This document shows, one piece after another, positions 44,837 to 55,507 of a stretch of DNA of 64,000 nt. A model generated the notes under the pieces. The model was not told where the DNA came from, searched no databases, and saw nothing but the letters and a program-made list of their open reading frames with translations. This DNA is from Marinitoga piezophila KA3. Lineage in GTDB: Bacteria > Thermotogota > Thermotogae > Petrotogales > Petrotogaceae. The stretch's first letter is position 1. The number at the start of each line of letters is the position of its first letter. The translations under genes were made by a program, and so were the position numbers. The DNA lies in the NCBI RefSeq assembly GCF_000255135.1, contig NC_016751.1, forward strand, positions 124,001 to 188,000, written 5' to 3'.

Positions 44837-44895
44837 AAAAATTCATAATAATCTTTGTTGGAAAAGAAGCTAAGTTTGTTGAGGAAGTGAAATAA
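44836..44895 (+). pseudogene. 3'-end remnant of an AAA-ATPase/PD-(D/E)XK gene
   Basis: Twenty codons (Lys-Lys-Phe-Ile-Ile-Ile-Phe-Val-Gly-Lys-Glu-Ala-Lys-Phe-Val-Glu-Glu-Val-Lys-stop) match the last codons of the gene ending at 42339, with three differences at the protein level or fewer. They are joined directly to cassette copy 3. In copy 1 the cassette is followed by GAAAATCCATAATA, which resembles AAAAATTCATAATA in the remnant, so a deletion between these short similar stretches removed the body of a third paralogue. Confidence 0.85.
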
Positions 44896-44951
44896 TAAAA
44901 TTAATGAAAATCAGGATAATATAAAAAATTCTATAAAAACGGGGGAATGAT

Positions 44952-47900
44952 ATGAAAGAGTTGAAGTTAATTAATTTAAATAAAAATCACTTTGATGAAA
45001 TTGCTGAGTTTATATTGCCTTTATATGAGAAAGATCCTATGAATTTTCTCTTTTTAGGACCTTCTGGTGATTATGTAAAGCAAATTGCAGAAAGTGTTGC
45101 AAGAAAAGTTGATAAGACTATCAATAGAGATGCATTTAGGGTTATAAATCAATATGCTGTTGAGATGTTTAGAAGATATGAGCCAACTTCCCTTTTTATA
45201 GACAGAGATTTTTTAAAAGCCTATATCGCCAAGGAATTAGAAGATTTAATTGAAAAAGAAAAAAATAATATAGAGTTTAGAAAATATGTAAAAACACTTG
45301 CAAAATCAAAACAGGCCATTGAATATTTGCTTGAAATCTTCGAAAAGAAATGGGAAATATCTAGAATTGAAGATGAAAAACTTATTGAAAATCATCCGTT
45401 GTATTCAGAAATAGATAAAGATATGGAAAGTGATAATAATCTCTTTAAACTGTATAAACATCTTGAAGAAAAATTAGAAGATATCTTAAATACAACTTTT
45501 GACGATTCAAAAAACAATGGGAAAAATTATGATCAGATTAGTATTTATAAATGGTTCTATAAGGAATTGCCTGAAATTGAAAAAAAACTTGGAAAAACAC
45601 TTGTTATAAGTGGATTTTTTGATATTCCTCCAATATTAAATAAAGTATTAAAAACATTGTTTAATCTGTTTGATAATGTAATCTTTTTTGCGTGGAATCC
45701 TATTGATGATGAGTCGTTTGAAAGTCTTGAAAATATTCTTTATTTCCTGAAAAATGAAGGTTTTTCTGGAAATTATAAAAAGGAAAGTTTAAAGGAATTA
45801 TTTTTAAATACAACTTTTCAAAAGGGCGTGTTTAAGAATACTGTTCTTGAAATTGAAAATATTGCAAAAGAAATAAAAAGAAAAATAATATACGAGAATT
45901 ATCAACCTGATGATTTCGGAATAATTGTTCCAGATTCACAAACTGCCAATGCATTTGCAGAATTTTTTGAAGAATTAAAGGTTCCATATAGATTAAAAAA
46001 CGATATGCCACTTTCAGAAAGTGTAATGGTATCTAAATTATTATTGCCATTAAAAACAAAATATTCCGGTTATGAGGTTGAAGATTTGCTTGCATTAATA
46101 GAAGCAGGTTATGGCGGAGAACGTTCATTATCAATTGATGAAATAGAATCGCTTTTAAAAACATTAAACCTTTATTATGACTTTCCAAAAGCAACTTTGA
46201 AATCGAGAAAAGAAAAGTGGTTGAGCGTTGTTTCAAAGCGTCTTAAAGAAATAGATAAAGAATTAATTGATTCCGATGAAAAAGAAAGATTGGAATTACA
46301 GAGAGCCGAATTGGAAGAATTAGAGAAGATACTTGAAACATTGTTTGATTTACTGGAAGAAATAGATAAAAACGATTTTGAGCTTACATATTATAGGGAA
46401 CTTTTAAATACATGGATTAAAGAAGGAAGAATAAAAGTAGAAAATATTGATAAGGTTGAAAGTGAATTAAATGCATTGTATAAATTTCATGAACTGCTGC
46501 TTACATTAGAAAAAAATCTGGAACATTTAATACCTGGAAAAATAAAACTTTCAAAGTTCTATAATATTCTTTCCAGTTTAATAGAAACAGAAAAATACAG
46601 AATTTCAGAAAAATATTCCAATACAGTGGAAATATTTTCACTTAATGATTCCAGGTTTGTACATAAAAAGTATAAAATCTTTGTTTCATTTACGGATATG
46701 AATTATCCTTCTATACATATAAATCCATTATTATCGTCTATTACAAAAGAAAATAATTACTCAAAAATCTCTGAGTTACAATTCAGAGAAAATATGTTTA
46801 TCTCAATGCTTTTTGCTGATAATGTGATATTTACATATCCAAAAGCCACATTATCAGGAGAAGAAATCCTTGGTTCCTCATATGAAAAGGATTTTGAAAA
46901 ATTATTTGAAATTAGAGAGTATCCTTTTGCTATAAAAAGCGAAGAGATTATTCCTGAAAACACGGACGAAATTTATTCTCTCGAACAGGCAGCTTTATAT
47001 TTTGCATATAATAATTTAGAGTCCGACCTTGATGAAATTAATGAAGTTATTTCAGAAATTGAAAAATTAAAAGAGAAAAGGGATAATTATAATTGGGTGC
47101 TGGATACCAAATATCCTATTGGGGATATCAGTCATAATAAGATATCCACATATGTTGATTGCCCATTTAAATATTATCTGAAATATATAGCAAGAATAGG
47201 GGCAAATAAGGACTTTTCTATTTTCTATGTAGGTAATTTAAAACATAAGATAATGAAGAAATTATTTGATAAGTATCCAACATATAATTCCATTTATAGC
47301 CTTATTGGAGACGAAGAAAAATTATATGAAGAAATTAAAAGTATTGCTTATGAAGAATGGGATAATTCAGGTGTAGATGAATTGAAATCGTATAAGATTG
47401 TAAAAGAAGTGGAGATTGAGGATATATCACAGGATTTGATCTTTACGATAAAAAGATTGATAGAGTCTTATATTTACTTTAAAAATTCAAAGATTAAAGA
47501 CGAACAAAAGAAGAGGGTAAAATACAAAAAAGTATTGAAAAGTGAATTTCCTGTTTCCGGTAAATATGAAAATTATGATCTTTTTGCAAGGATTGATAGA
47601 ATCGATATTCTTGAAGAAGATGTGATTTTTGATATTGACAAGTCAAAGAATGAATTGATTCCTGTTGGTAAAGAAGAAAAGGAAGCATATTCAATAATAG
47701 ACTATAAAAATAGTAAAAGTTTCCAAAGTGAACAATTATTATTTTATTATTATATATTATTAAGCAATTCTGATTGGAAAGAAAAATTAAAAGAAAAATC
47801 CGTATTTTTGAGCTTCCTTCCAATGAAAGAAAAGGATTTTAATAAAACTGACGCTTTAATATGGATTAAAATAAAAAATGACGATTTGTATATAAAATAT

Positions 47901-48233
47901 TCTGGAAATTCAAATTCATATAATCAAATATCACTAAAAGAATTTGAAAGTTGGTTTAATGAAGTGGTAGATGCCATTAAAAATTCAGAATTTTATCCTG
48001 TTTTTATTAATGATGATGAAAAACTAAAATTTAGATTTTTAGATTATTTAAAATCAAAAGGATACAATGTGAGAAATAGTAATGAAAAATATTATACATG
48101 TGAAGGTAATGATAATCCTAACGGATTATCAATAAAATGTGAGTATTATTCATTATGTAAGATTATGGGATTGGGAAAATATATTAATTTAAAAAATAGA
48201 GATCACTTAAAAGCTAAACGTAAATCTAAATAA
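44952..48233 (+). CDS. addB: AddB-like helicase-nuclease subunit (PD-(D/E)XK, iron-sulfur)
   Basis: The 1093-residue protein looks like the AddB partner of the AddAB recombination nuclease that resects double-strand breaks. The N-terminal Walker A position reads Leu-Gly-Pro-Ser-Gly-Asp-Tyr-Val-Lys, without Gly-Lys-Thr, so ATP binding there is probably lost. The C-terminal part has a nuclease core (Ile-Asp-Arg-Ile-Asp, then Ser-Ile-Ile-Asp-Tyr-Lys) and four cysteines suited to an iron-sulfur staple: Cys-Pro-Phe-Lys-Tyr-Tyr-Leu before the core, and Cys-x12-Cys-x5-Cys at the end. A GGGGGAATG-type site precedes ATG 44952. The addA-like gene follows 13 bases later. It could also be a relative such as RexB. 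Confidence 0.8.
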   Translation: MKELKLINLNKNHFDEIAEFILPLYEKDPMNFLFLGPSGDYVKQIAESVARKVDKTINRDAFRVINQYAVEMFRRYEPTSLFIDRDFLKAYIAKELEDLIEKEKNNIEFRKYVKTLAKSKQAIEYLLEIFEKKWEISRIEDEKLIENHPLYSEIDKDMESDNNLFKLYKHLEEKLEDILNTTFDDSKNNGKNYDQISIYKWFYKELPEIEKKLGKTLVISGFFDIPPILNKVLKTLFNLFDNVIFFAWNPIDDESFESLENILYFLKNEGFSGNYKKESLKELFLNTTFQKGVFKNTVLEIENIAKEIKRKIIYENYQPDDFGIIVPDSQTANAFAEFFEELKVPYRLKNDMPLSESVMVSKLLLPLKTKYSGYEVEDLLALIEAGYGGERSLSIDEIESLLKTLNLYYDFPKATLKSRKEKWLSVVSKRLKEIDKELIDSDEKERLELQRAELEELEKILETLFDLLEEIDKNDFELTYYRELLNTWIKEGRIKVENIDKVESELNALYKFHELLLTLEKNLEHLIPGKIKLSKFYNILSSLIETEKYRISEKYSNTVEIFSLNDSRFVHKKYKIFVSFTDMNYPSIHINPLLSSITKENNYSKISELQFRENMFISMLFADNVIFTYPKATLSGEEILGSSYEKDFEKLFEIREYPFAIKSEEIIPENTDEIYSLEQAALYFAYNNLESDLDEINEVISEIEKLKEKRDNYNWVLDTKYPIGDISHNKISTYVDCPFKYYLKYIARIGANKDFSIFYVGNLKHKIMKKLFDKYPTYNSIYSLIGDEEKLYEEIKSIAYEEWDNSGVDELKSYKIVKEVEIEDISQDLIFTIKRLIESYIYFKNSKIKDEQKKRVKYKKVLKSEFPVSGKYENYDLFARIDRIDILEEDVIFDIDKSKNELIPVGKEEKEAYSIIDYKNSKSFQSEQLLFYYYILLSNSDWKEKLKEKSVFLSFLPMKEKDFNKTDALIWIKIKNDDLYIKYSGNSNSYNQISLKEFESWFNEVVDAIKNSEFYPVFINDDEKLKFRFLDYLKSKGYNVRNSNEKYYTCEGNDNPNGLSIKCEYYSLCKIMGLGKYINLKNRDHLKAKRKSK

Positions 48234-48246
48234 TGAGGTGAAGAAA

Positions 48247-51200
48247 ATGCCTGAAGTTTTAAATATAGAAGAAATGAAAAAGAATCTTGATAAAAATTAT
48301 TTTATTTCAGCTTCTGCAGGTACTGGAAAAACATATACTATAACTCAATATTATGTTGCTATACTGGAAAAATACGAAAAGGAAAATAATCCAGATATTG
48401 TTCAAAATATTCTTGCTGTTACTTTTACCAATAAAGCGGCTGGAGAAATGAAAGAAAGGATTTTGGAGGAGATTGATAAAAAGTTAGATAAAGGAAAAAA
48501 TTATAAATACTGGCGTCAAATAAAAACAAATCTCAATAGTGCATGGATAATGACAATAGACAGTTTCTGCTCGAGAATATTGAGAGAAAATAATATAGCG
48601 ATAGGTGTTGATCCCAATTTTACAATAATCAATGAATTAAGAATGGGAATTGAAATAGAAAAATCTGTCTATAATACATTAAAGATAATATTTTCAATAT
48701 ATGAAGATATTATGGAAGATAAAGAATCAAACATTGAAGAAATTACATTCTTTTTATCGCCTGAACGAAGAGAGACAGTGAAAAAAATTATAAATGAGTT
48801 AATTCAAAATAAAGAAAATTTCATTATTGCATTGAAATTTATACTTCAGGAGCTAAAAATCGATACATTTAAGGAAGTTTTATTGGATACATTAAGAAAT
48901 TGGCGAACTGAAATGAAAATGAGTCAAATTCCTGAATATGATTTACCTAATCCTGATTATAATAAGGTATTATGGCTCTTTAAAAATGCTGTTTTAATAG
49001 CGCAGGAAATATATAACTTATATACAGAAGATCAATTTCAATTTGATTTTAAAGGTGTATTAGCCAAAACGTTGGAAACACTTGAAGATGAAAATATAAA
49101 AGAAAAGTATCAGCATAAATTTAAATATATAATAGTCGATGAGTATCAGGATACCAATTTCCTTCAAAAAGCATTATTTGATAAGATTCATACAGATGAA
49201 AATTATATCTTTTATGTTGGAGACAGGAAACAATCAATATATAGATTTAGAGGTGCAGATGTTTCTGTATTTGCAGTTACAGAAAATGAATTTGAAGAAG
49301 ATAGCAAATTTCAATTAAGGGTTAATAGACGTTCAAATGCAGAAATTGTTGAGTTTGCCAATGAATTTTCGGAAAAGATGCTGTTTAATGATGAATTACT
49401 TGGGGTATATGAAAATGTAAAGAAAACATATGAAAAAATATATAAAAATTTGTTATTTAGTGAAGATAAGGATTATTCTGAATATGAAGTAAAAGACGAA
49501 AACGATGTTATTCCTTCAATTTCAAAAGATGGAACAGATAAAAGAAGAATAAAATATGTAACGTACATAAAACCAAAGAAAAATGATAAAAAGTCAGATG
49601 AAGAAAAGAATATTGAATATGAAACAATTGCCAGAACTATTCAATCATTAATTGGTAAAAAAATGAAATTTAGAAAAAGAGAAAATGGAAAAATTATTTT
49701 TGAAGAAAGAGAAATAAAATATAGCGATATTGCTGTATTATTGAGAGAATTAAAAATTTCAGAAGATAAAATAAGAAAATCATTTAAAAAATATAATATT
49801 CCTTTTTATATTCTTGGAAGTAAATCATTTTATGATAAAAACGAAATTCAGACCATATTTTCTGCATTAAATGCCGTTCAAAATCCTCGTAATGACTTCA
49901 ATTTTTCAGCATATATGATGTCATTAATTGGTGGTATGACATTTGAAAGATTAAATGAGTTCATAGAAATAAAAAAAGGAAATAAGGAAAAATATAGTTC
50001 ATTATATGAAGTAGTAAGCAATAATAAAGATAAACTATCTCCTGAAGAATTAAAAGCATTTGAAGTTCTGGAAAGATATGTGAAATTAAAATACTATTTA
50101 AAACCAACACATATTTTAAAACAATTTATTTCAGAAACAAATTATTTATCAAAATTAACACTGATGTCTGATGCACATTATGCAATAGCAAATGTAAAAA
50201 AACTTATCAATGAAGCTGAACAATATAACACACTTGCTGTTTCATTTGCGGAATTAATAAAATTATTAAAAAAGACATCGGAAGTTTCAGAAAGCGAAGC
50301 AGCTATAGAAGATGAAAAACAAAATGTTGTAAAAGTATTAACAATCCACAAGTCAAAAGGCCTTGAATTTCCTATTGTAATACTTGGTGGCCTTGGTAAA
50401 GAGCTAAATTTAAATTCAGAAGAAGAAACAGGTGAAAATGTCAGTTTAAGTAAGGAAGAAACGGAATTTTCATTGCCAGAAGACAATGTAAGATATTTTA
50501 TTCTAAAAAAATTATTCCTCAAGACAGTTAAAAATATAGAACTTCCTTTAACAGATAAAGAAAAAATTAATGTGGAACTTGGAGAAGGTTTTTCAAAAAA
50601 GTTTGATATTAATAAATTTCTTGAAGATACTGAAGTTTTAAGGTTAATGTATGTTGCAATAACAAGGCCAAAAGAAATGTTAATTCCTATAATTCCTATT
50701 GTTCAGGAAAATAAAACAAAAAAGAAAAAAGATGAAAATGATGATGGAAAGTATAAATATGTAGCCGATTTGTTTATGCATTTTCAATACGAAGACAAGC
50801 GAGATATTATTGCATTAGAAGAGCTTGAAAATAATGAAATATCTGTAAATGAAGAAGTTTCTGAAAAATCGCGTGATATAAAAGAAAAACAATTAAGCGA
50901 TTTAACAGGATTTGCATATAAAAAATATATAGCACCAACATATATAATCAATGAATTAAAAAAGGAAGAAACAACAGATGATTTAACAGAAGAAGGATAT
51001 ATAAAAATCACAGCAGATGATTTCTTTTCTGATGAAGAAAGTATATTAAAAGGAACGGAATTACACAATTTAATGGAAAGTGTTGGTAATTTCAGTCAAA
51101 TATTGAATTTAATCGAAACTGGAGAGCTTCCAGAGGAATTGAATAATGCGTTAATTGAAAGATTATTTTCTGCTAAAAGGTTCAAAACTGAATGGCGACT

Positions 51201-51495
51201 TGTGAAAAGGTTGTTGATTGATAATAAAGAGTATATGATTTTTGGTGTTCCAGATAGGGTAATATTTGATGAAGAAAATAATATTGAAATTCTGGACTAT
51301 AAATATTCAGAATTGAACAATTCTGAAAAAATAGAAGATTATAAATTCCAATTGCAATTTTATATGTATCTTTTAAAAGACTTTGGAAATCCGTTAAAAG
51401 GATATATTATAAGCTTGAAAAATGGAAAAATAATTGAGGTTGAATACAACAAAAACTTTGAAGAAGAGTTAAAAAAGAAGATATCCATGTTATAA
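48247..51495 (+). CDS. addA: AddA-like UvrD-family helicase-nuclease
   Basis: This is the active 3'-5' helicase and nuclease subunit, 1082 residues. Motifs in order: Ala-Ser-Ala-Gly-Thr-Gly-Lys-Thr (Walker A, about residue 23), Ala-Val-Thr-Phe-Thr-Asn-Lys-Ala (Ia), Ile-Val-Asp-Glu-Tyr-Gln-Asp-Thr (II), Gly-Asp-Arg-Lys-Gln-Ser-Ile-Tyr-Arg-Phe-Arg (III), Thr-Ile-His-Lys-Ser-Lys-Gly-Leu-Glu-Phe-Pro (V), Tyr-Val-Ala-Ile-Thr-Arg-Pro (VI). The C-terminal PD-(D/E)XK nuclease follows (Gly-Thr-Glu-Leu-His, then Pro-Asp-Arg-Val and Ile-Leu-Asp-Tyr-Lys-Tyr). ATG 48247 follows GAGGTG; GTG 48238 lies inside that site. It lies among defence genes but its likely task is break repair and destruction of foreign linear DNA. 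Confidence 0.9.
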   Translation: MPEVLNIEEMKKNLDKNYFISASAGTGKTYTITQYYVAILEKYEKENNPDIVQNILAVTFTNKAAGEMKERILEEIDKKLDKGKNYKYWRQIKTNLNSAWIMTIDSFCSRILRENNIAIGVDPNFTIINELRMGIEIEKSVYNTLKIIFSIYEDIMEDKESNIEEITFFLSPERRETVKKIINELIQNKENFIIALKFILQELKIDTFKEVLLDTLRNWRTEMKMSQIPEYDLPNPDYNKVLWLFKNAVLIAQEIYNLYTEDQFQFDFKGVLAKTLETLEDENIKEKYQHKFKYIIVDEYQDTNFLQKALFDKIHTDENYIFYVGDRKQSIYRFRGADVSVFAVTENEFEEDSKFQLRVNRRSNAEIVEFANEFSEKMLFNDELLGVYENVKKTYEKIYKNLLFSEDKDYSEYEVKDENDVIPSISKDGTDKRRIKYVTYIKPKKNDKKSDEEKNIEYETIARTIQSLIGKKMKFRKRENGKIIFEEREIKYSDIAVLLRELKISEDKIRKSFKKYNIPFYILGSKSFYDKNEIQTIFSALNAVQNPRNDFNFSAYMMSLIGGMTFERLNEFIEIKKGNKEKYSSLYEVVSNNKDKLSPEELKAFEVLERYVKLKYYLKPTHILKQFISETNYLSKLTLMSDAHYAIANVKKLINEAEQYNTLAVSFAELIKLLKKTSEVSESEAAIEDEKQNVVKVLTIHKSKGLEFPIVILGGLGKELNLNSEEETGENVSLSKEETEFSLPEDNVRYFILKKLFLKTVKNIELPLTDKEKINVELGEGFSKKFDINKFLEDTEVLRLMYVAITRPKEMLIPIIPIVQENKTKKKKDENDDGKYKYVADLFMHFQYEDKRDIIALEELENNEISVNEEVSEKSRDIKEKQLSDLTGFAYKKYIAPTYIINELKKEETTDDLTEEGYIKITADDFFSDEESILKGTELHNLMESVGNFSQILNLIETGELPEELNNALIERLFSAKRFKTEWRLVKRLLIDNKEYMIFGVPDRVIFDEENNIEILDYKYSELNNSEKIEDYKFQLQFYMYLLKDFGNPLKGYIISLKNGKIIEVEYNKNFEEELKKKISML

Positions 51496-51821
51496 TAAAG
51501 GAGCCAGAATTTATTGATGATGGAAGATATTTTAAAGTTGTTATTTATAAGATAATAGAAAATAAAGAAGCTTTTGAAAATACAGTGCCGGAAAGTGCCG
51601 GAAAATTGCCGGAAAGTGCCGGAAAATTGCCGGAAATAAACGAGGATATATTAAAATTTTTAAATGAACATGGGAAAATCACAAGGAGTGATGTTGAAAA
51701 AATCCTTAATATAAAAGAAAGACAGGCGCGTAATATTTTAAAAGAATATGTTGAAAAAGGATTACTTAAAAGAAATGGCAGCGGAAAAAATACATATTAT
51801 ACAATTAATCCCCACTCGTAA
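51496..51821 (+). pseudogene. 5'-truncated C-terminal remnant of an AlbA_2/RecG-like ATP-binding regulator
   Basis: The frame runs on from just after the addA stop and reads Lys-Glu-Pro-Glu-Phe-Ile-Asp-Asp-Gly-Arg-Tyr-Phe-Lys-Val-Val-Ile-Tyr-Lys. This resembles the end of the divergent AAA-4/AlbA_2 domain of RecG-related regulators. Then come two tandem copies of Pro-Glu-Ser-Ala-Gly-Lys-Leu (21-bp repeat, 51588-51629) and a winged helix (Ile-Thr-Arg-Ser-Asp-Val-Glu...Arg-Gln-Ala-Arg-Asn-Ile-Leu...Gly-Leu-Leu-Lys-Arg). The N-terminal two-thirds and any normal start with ribosome site are missing. A GTG at 51585 could give a 78-residue HTH protein, but it has no ribosome site. Confidence 0.7.
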
Positions 51822-51836
51822 TGAGTGGGGATTGTA

Positions 51837-51837
<1 letters not shown>
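51801..51837. terminator. bidirectional terminator
   Basis: AATCCCCACTC and GAGTGGGGATT form an 11-bp stem with loop GTAAT, flanked by ACAATT and ATTGTA that extend the pairing. The stem covers the stop codon of the remnant and ends at the tgt stop; it separates the island from tgt. Confidence 0.75.
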
Positions 51838-53575
<1,738 letters not shown>

Positions 53576-53707
53576 AATTTCACCTCCATAATGGAATGTT
53601 TTCTAATAGTATTATATCAAAAATAAATTTTTATATAGTAAAATCGCCATATTTTTGTGATAAAATTTAAGTAAAGACTAAAACGAATATGAAAGGGAGG
53701 AATTTAT

Positions 53708-54520
53708 ATGTATAAGAAAATTCAGGAAGCAGCAGAATATATTAAATCAAAATCAGATATTAAACCGGTAATTGGATTAATTTTAGGATCTGGATTAGGA
53801 TATATCGCTGACGAAATTGAAGATCCTATTATTATTGATTATAAGGATATTCCGCATTTTCCACAGTCTACAGTAAAGGGTCATGCAGGAAAAATGGTTA
53901 TTGGCATGTTAGAAGGGAAACCTGTTATCACTTTAAAAGGAAGATTTCATGCATATGAAGGTCATGAGTTAAGTAAATTGGTATTTCCAATTTATGTTTT
54001 TAAAGAACTAGGCGTTGAAGGACTTGTATTAACTAATGCCGCAGGTGGAGTTAATAGAACATATAATCCTGGAGATATTGTAGCTAATACAAGTTTTATA
54101 AATTTCACATTTAAGAATCCATTAATTGGTCCAAATATTGACGAAATGGGTCCAAGATTTCCATCAATGGCAACACCAATTGATAGAAAATGGCTTGATA
54201 AAATTGAAAAAAGTGCTGAAGAAAAGAAAATAAAGATTCAGGAAGGAACATATTGCTGGATGTTAGGTCCATCTTATGAATCACCTGCAGAAATAAAGAT
54301 GCTTGAAAAATTAGAAGGTGATCTTGTTGGTATGTCAACAATGCCGGAAATTATTGCTGCAAATCATTGTGGCATAAAGGCCGTTGCTTTCTCTGCAGTA
54401 ACTAATATGGCAGCAGGTATTTTGCCTCAGCCGCTTAATCATAAGGAAGTTATGGAAGTTGCTGAAAGAATAAAACATAAATTTGCTAAAGTTGTAAAAA
54501 TAGCAATTAAAACGTTTTGA
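53708..54520 (+). CDS. punA: purine nucleoside phosphorylase (trimeric, PNP class)
   Basis: It cleaves guanosine/inosine-type nucleosides with phosphate to the base and ribose 1-phosphate. The 270-residue protein fits the trimeric class: Leu-Gly-Ser-Gly-Leu-Gly near residue 28, His-Ala-Gly-Lys, Gly-Arg-Phe-His-Ala-Tyr-Glu-Gly-His and Leu-Thr-Asn-Ala-Ala-Gly-Gly-Val. It also has Met-Leu-Gly-Pro-Ser-Tyr-Glu-Ser-Pro-Ala-Glu and Met-Ser-Thr-Met-Pro-Glu. An Asn is at the base-binding position (Val-Thr-Asn-Met-Ala-Ala-Gly), which favours 6-oxopurines. AGGGAGG precedes the ATG. Nine bases separate it from the DHH phosphoesterase. Confidence 0.92.
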   Translation: MYKKIQEAAEYIKSKSDIKPVIGLILGSGLGYIADEIEDPIIIDYKDIPHFPQSTVKGHAGKMVIGMLEGKPVITLKGRFHAYEGHELSKLVFPIYVFKELGVEGLVLTNAAGGVNRTYNPGDIVANTSFINFTFKNPLIGPNIDEMGPRFPSMATPIDRKWLDKIEKSAEEKKIKIQEGTYCWMLGPSYESPAEIKMLEKLEGDLVGMSTMPEIIAANHCGIKAVAFSAVTNMAAGILPQPLNHKEVMEVAERIKHKFAKVVKIAIKTF

Positions 54521-54529
54521 GGTGATTGG

Positions 54530-55507
54530 ATGTTGAGAAATATAGAAGCTATAGTTGGTGAAATAGAAAAAGCAAAAAATATTCTTGTTGTTGGACATAT
54601 TATGCCAGATGGTGATGATATATCATCAGTATTATCAATGGTTATTGCTTTGGAAAGATTAGGAAAGAATGTAAGAGGGGTTATTGATTATGAAATCCCA
54701 GCGTATCTTGAAGAATTTCCAGGAGTTAAGGATAAAATAAAATCATATGATTGTATAAAAGAATTTCCAGCTGAATTAATTATTTCAGTGGATGCTTCTT
54801 CGCCTGACAGAATAGGTAGGGTCTATGACCATTTTAAGTTTGCAAGAAGTATAGTAATTGATCATCATGCAACTAATACATATTTTGGAAATATTAATTG
54901 GGTTGAAATGTATGGTGCAACTGCACAGATGGTTATGAGAATAAATAAAATGTTAGGTGTTGAGTATGATAAAGAATTGGCAACTGCAAATTTATTAGGA
55001 ATTGCTACAGACACAGGATTTTTTAAATACTCAAATACTGATGCAACAGTTTTTGAAGATGTTGCATGGCTTGTTGGAAAAGGTGGAGATATTGCATTTA
55101 TAAGTAATATGATTCTTGAAAATAGACCTCTTGAACATATACTTTTATATAAAGATTTCCTTGATGTAATGAAATTGGATTATAACAATACAATTGCATA
55201 TTCACATATTACATTGGATATGTTAAAAAAATATGATATTAAACCAAAGGATTCACCATCATTTGTTGGGGATTTAAGATCCATAAAAGGCGTAGAAGTG
55301 GCTATTACATTTACCGAAGCTGAAGAAAATGAGTTTCATGTTAGTATGAGATCAAAATCATGGTTTGATGTTTCAAAAGTTGCTGTACATTTTGGTGGCG
55401 GTGGCCACCCAAGAGCTGCTGGGTTTAGTATTAATACAGATAATATTGAAAAAACTGAACAAGAGGTTATTGATACAATAAAAAAATTAATGGAGAGTTA
55501 TAAATGA
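54530..55507 (+). CDS. nrnA: DHH-family phosphoesterase (NrnA-like nanoRNase/pAp phosphatase)
   Basis: The family degrades very short RNA oligonucleotides and 3'-phosphoadenosine 5'-phosphate with Mn2+. The 325-residue protein has motif I His-Ile-Met-Pro-Asp-Gly-Asp-Asp-Ile-Ser-Ser, where most members have Asp-Ala-Ile-Gly-Ser. Motif II is Ser-Val-Asp-Ala-Ser, the namesake is Ile-Asp-His-His-Ala-Thr and the DHHA1 end is Gly-Gly-Gly-Gly-His-Pro-Arg-Ala-Ala-Gly-Phe. GAGGTGA precedes the ATG. Its stop overlaps the start of the antiporter gene mnhE (ATGA), an unexpected coupling of RNA turnover with an ion transporter. Confidence 0.88.
   Translation: MLRNIEAIVGEIEKAKNILVVGHIMPDGDDISSVLSMVIALERLGKNVRGVIDYEIPAYLEEFPGVKDKIKSYDCIKEFPAELIISVDASSPDRIGRVYDHFKFARSIVIDHHATNTYFGNINWVEMYGATAQMVMRINKMLGVEYDKELATANLLGIATDTGFFKYSNTDATVFEDVAWLVGKGGDIAFISNMILENRPLEHILLYKDFLDVMKLDYNNTIAYSHITLDMLKKYDIKPKDSPSFVGDLRSIKGVEVAITFTEAEENEFHVSMRSKSWFDVSKVAVHFGGGGHPRAAGFSINTDNIEKTEQEVIDTIKKLMESYK

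Noticed and set aside
40489-44895. Insertion sequence or MITE ends formed by the repeated cassette
   Set aside because: No terminal inverted repeats, no target-site duplication and no transposase; the repeat is explained by a terminator stem plus promoter.
51588-51629. Phase-variation repeat tract
   Set aside because: Two 21-bp units preserve the reading frame, so copy change would not switch the gene on or off; it encodes a linker.
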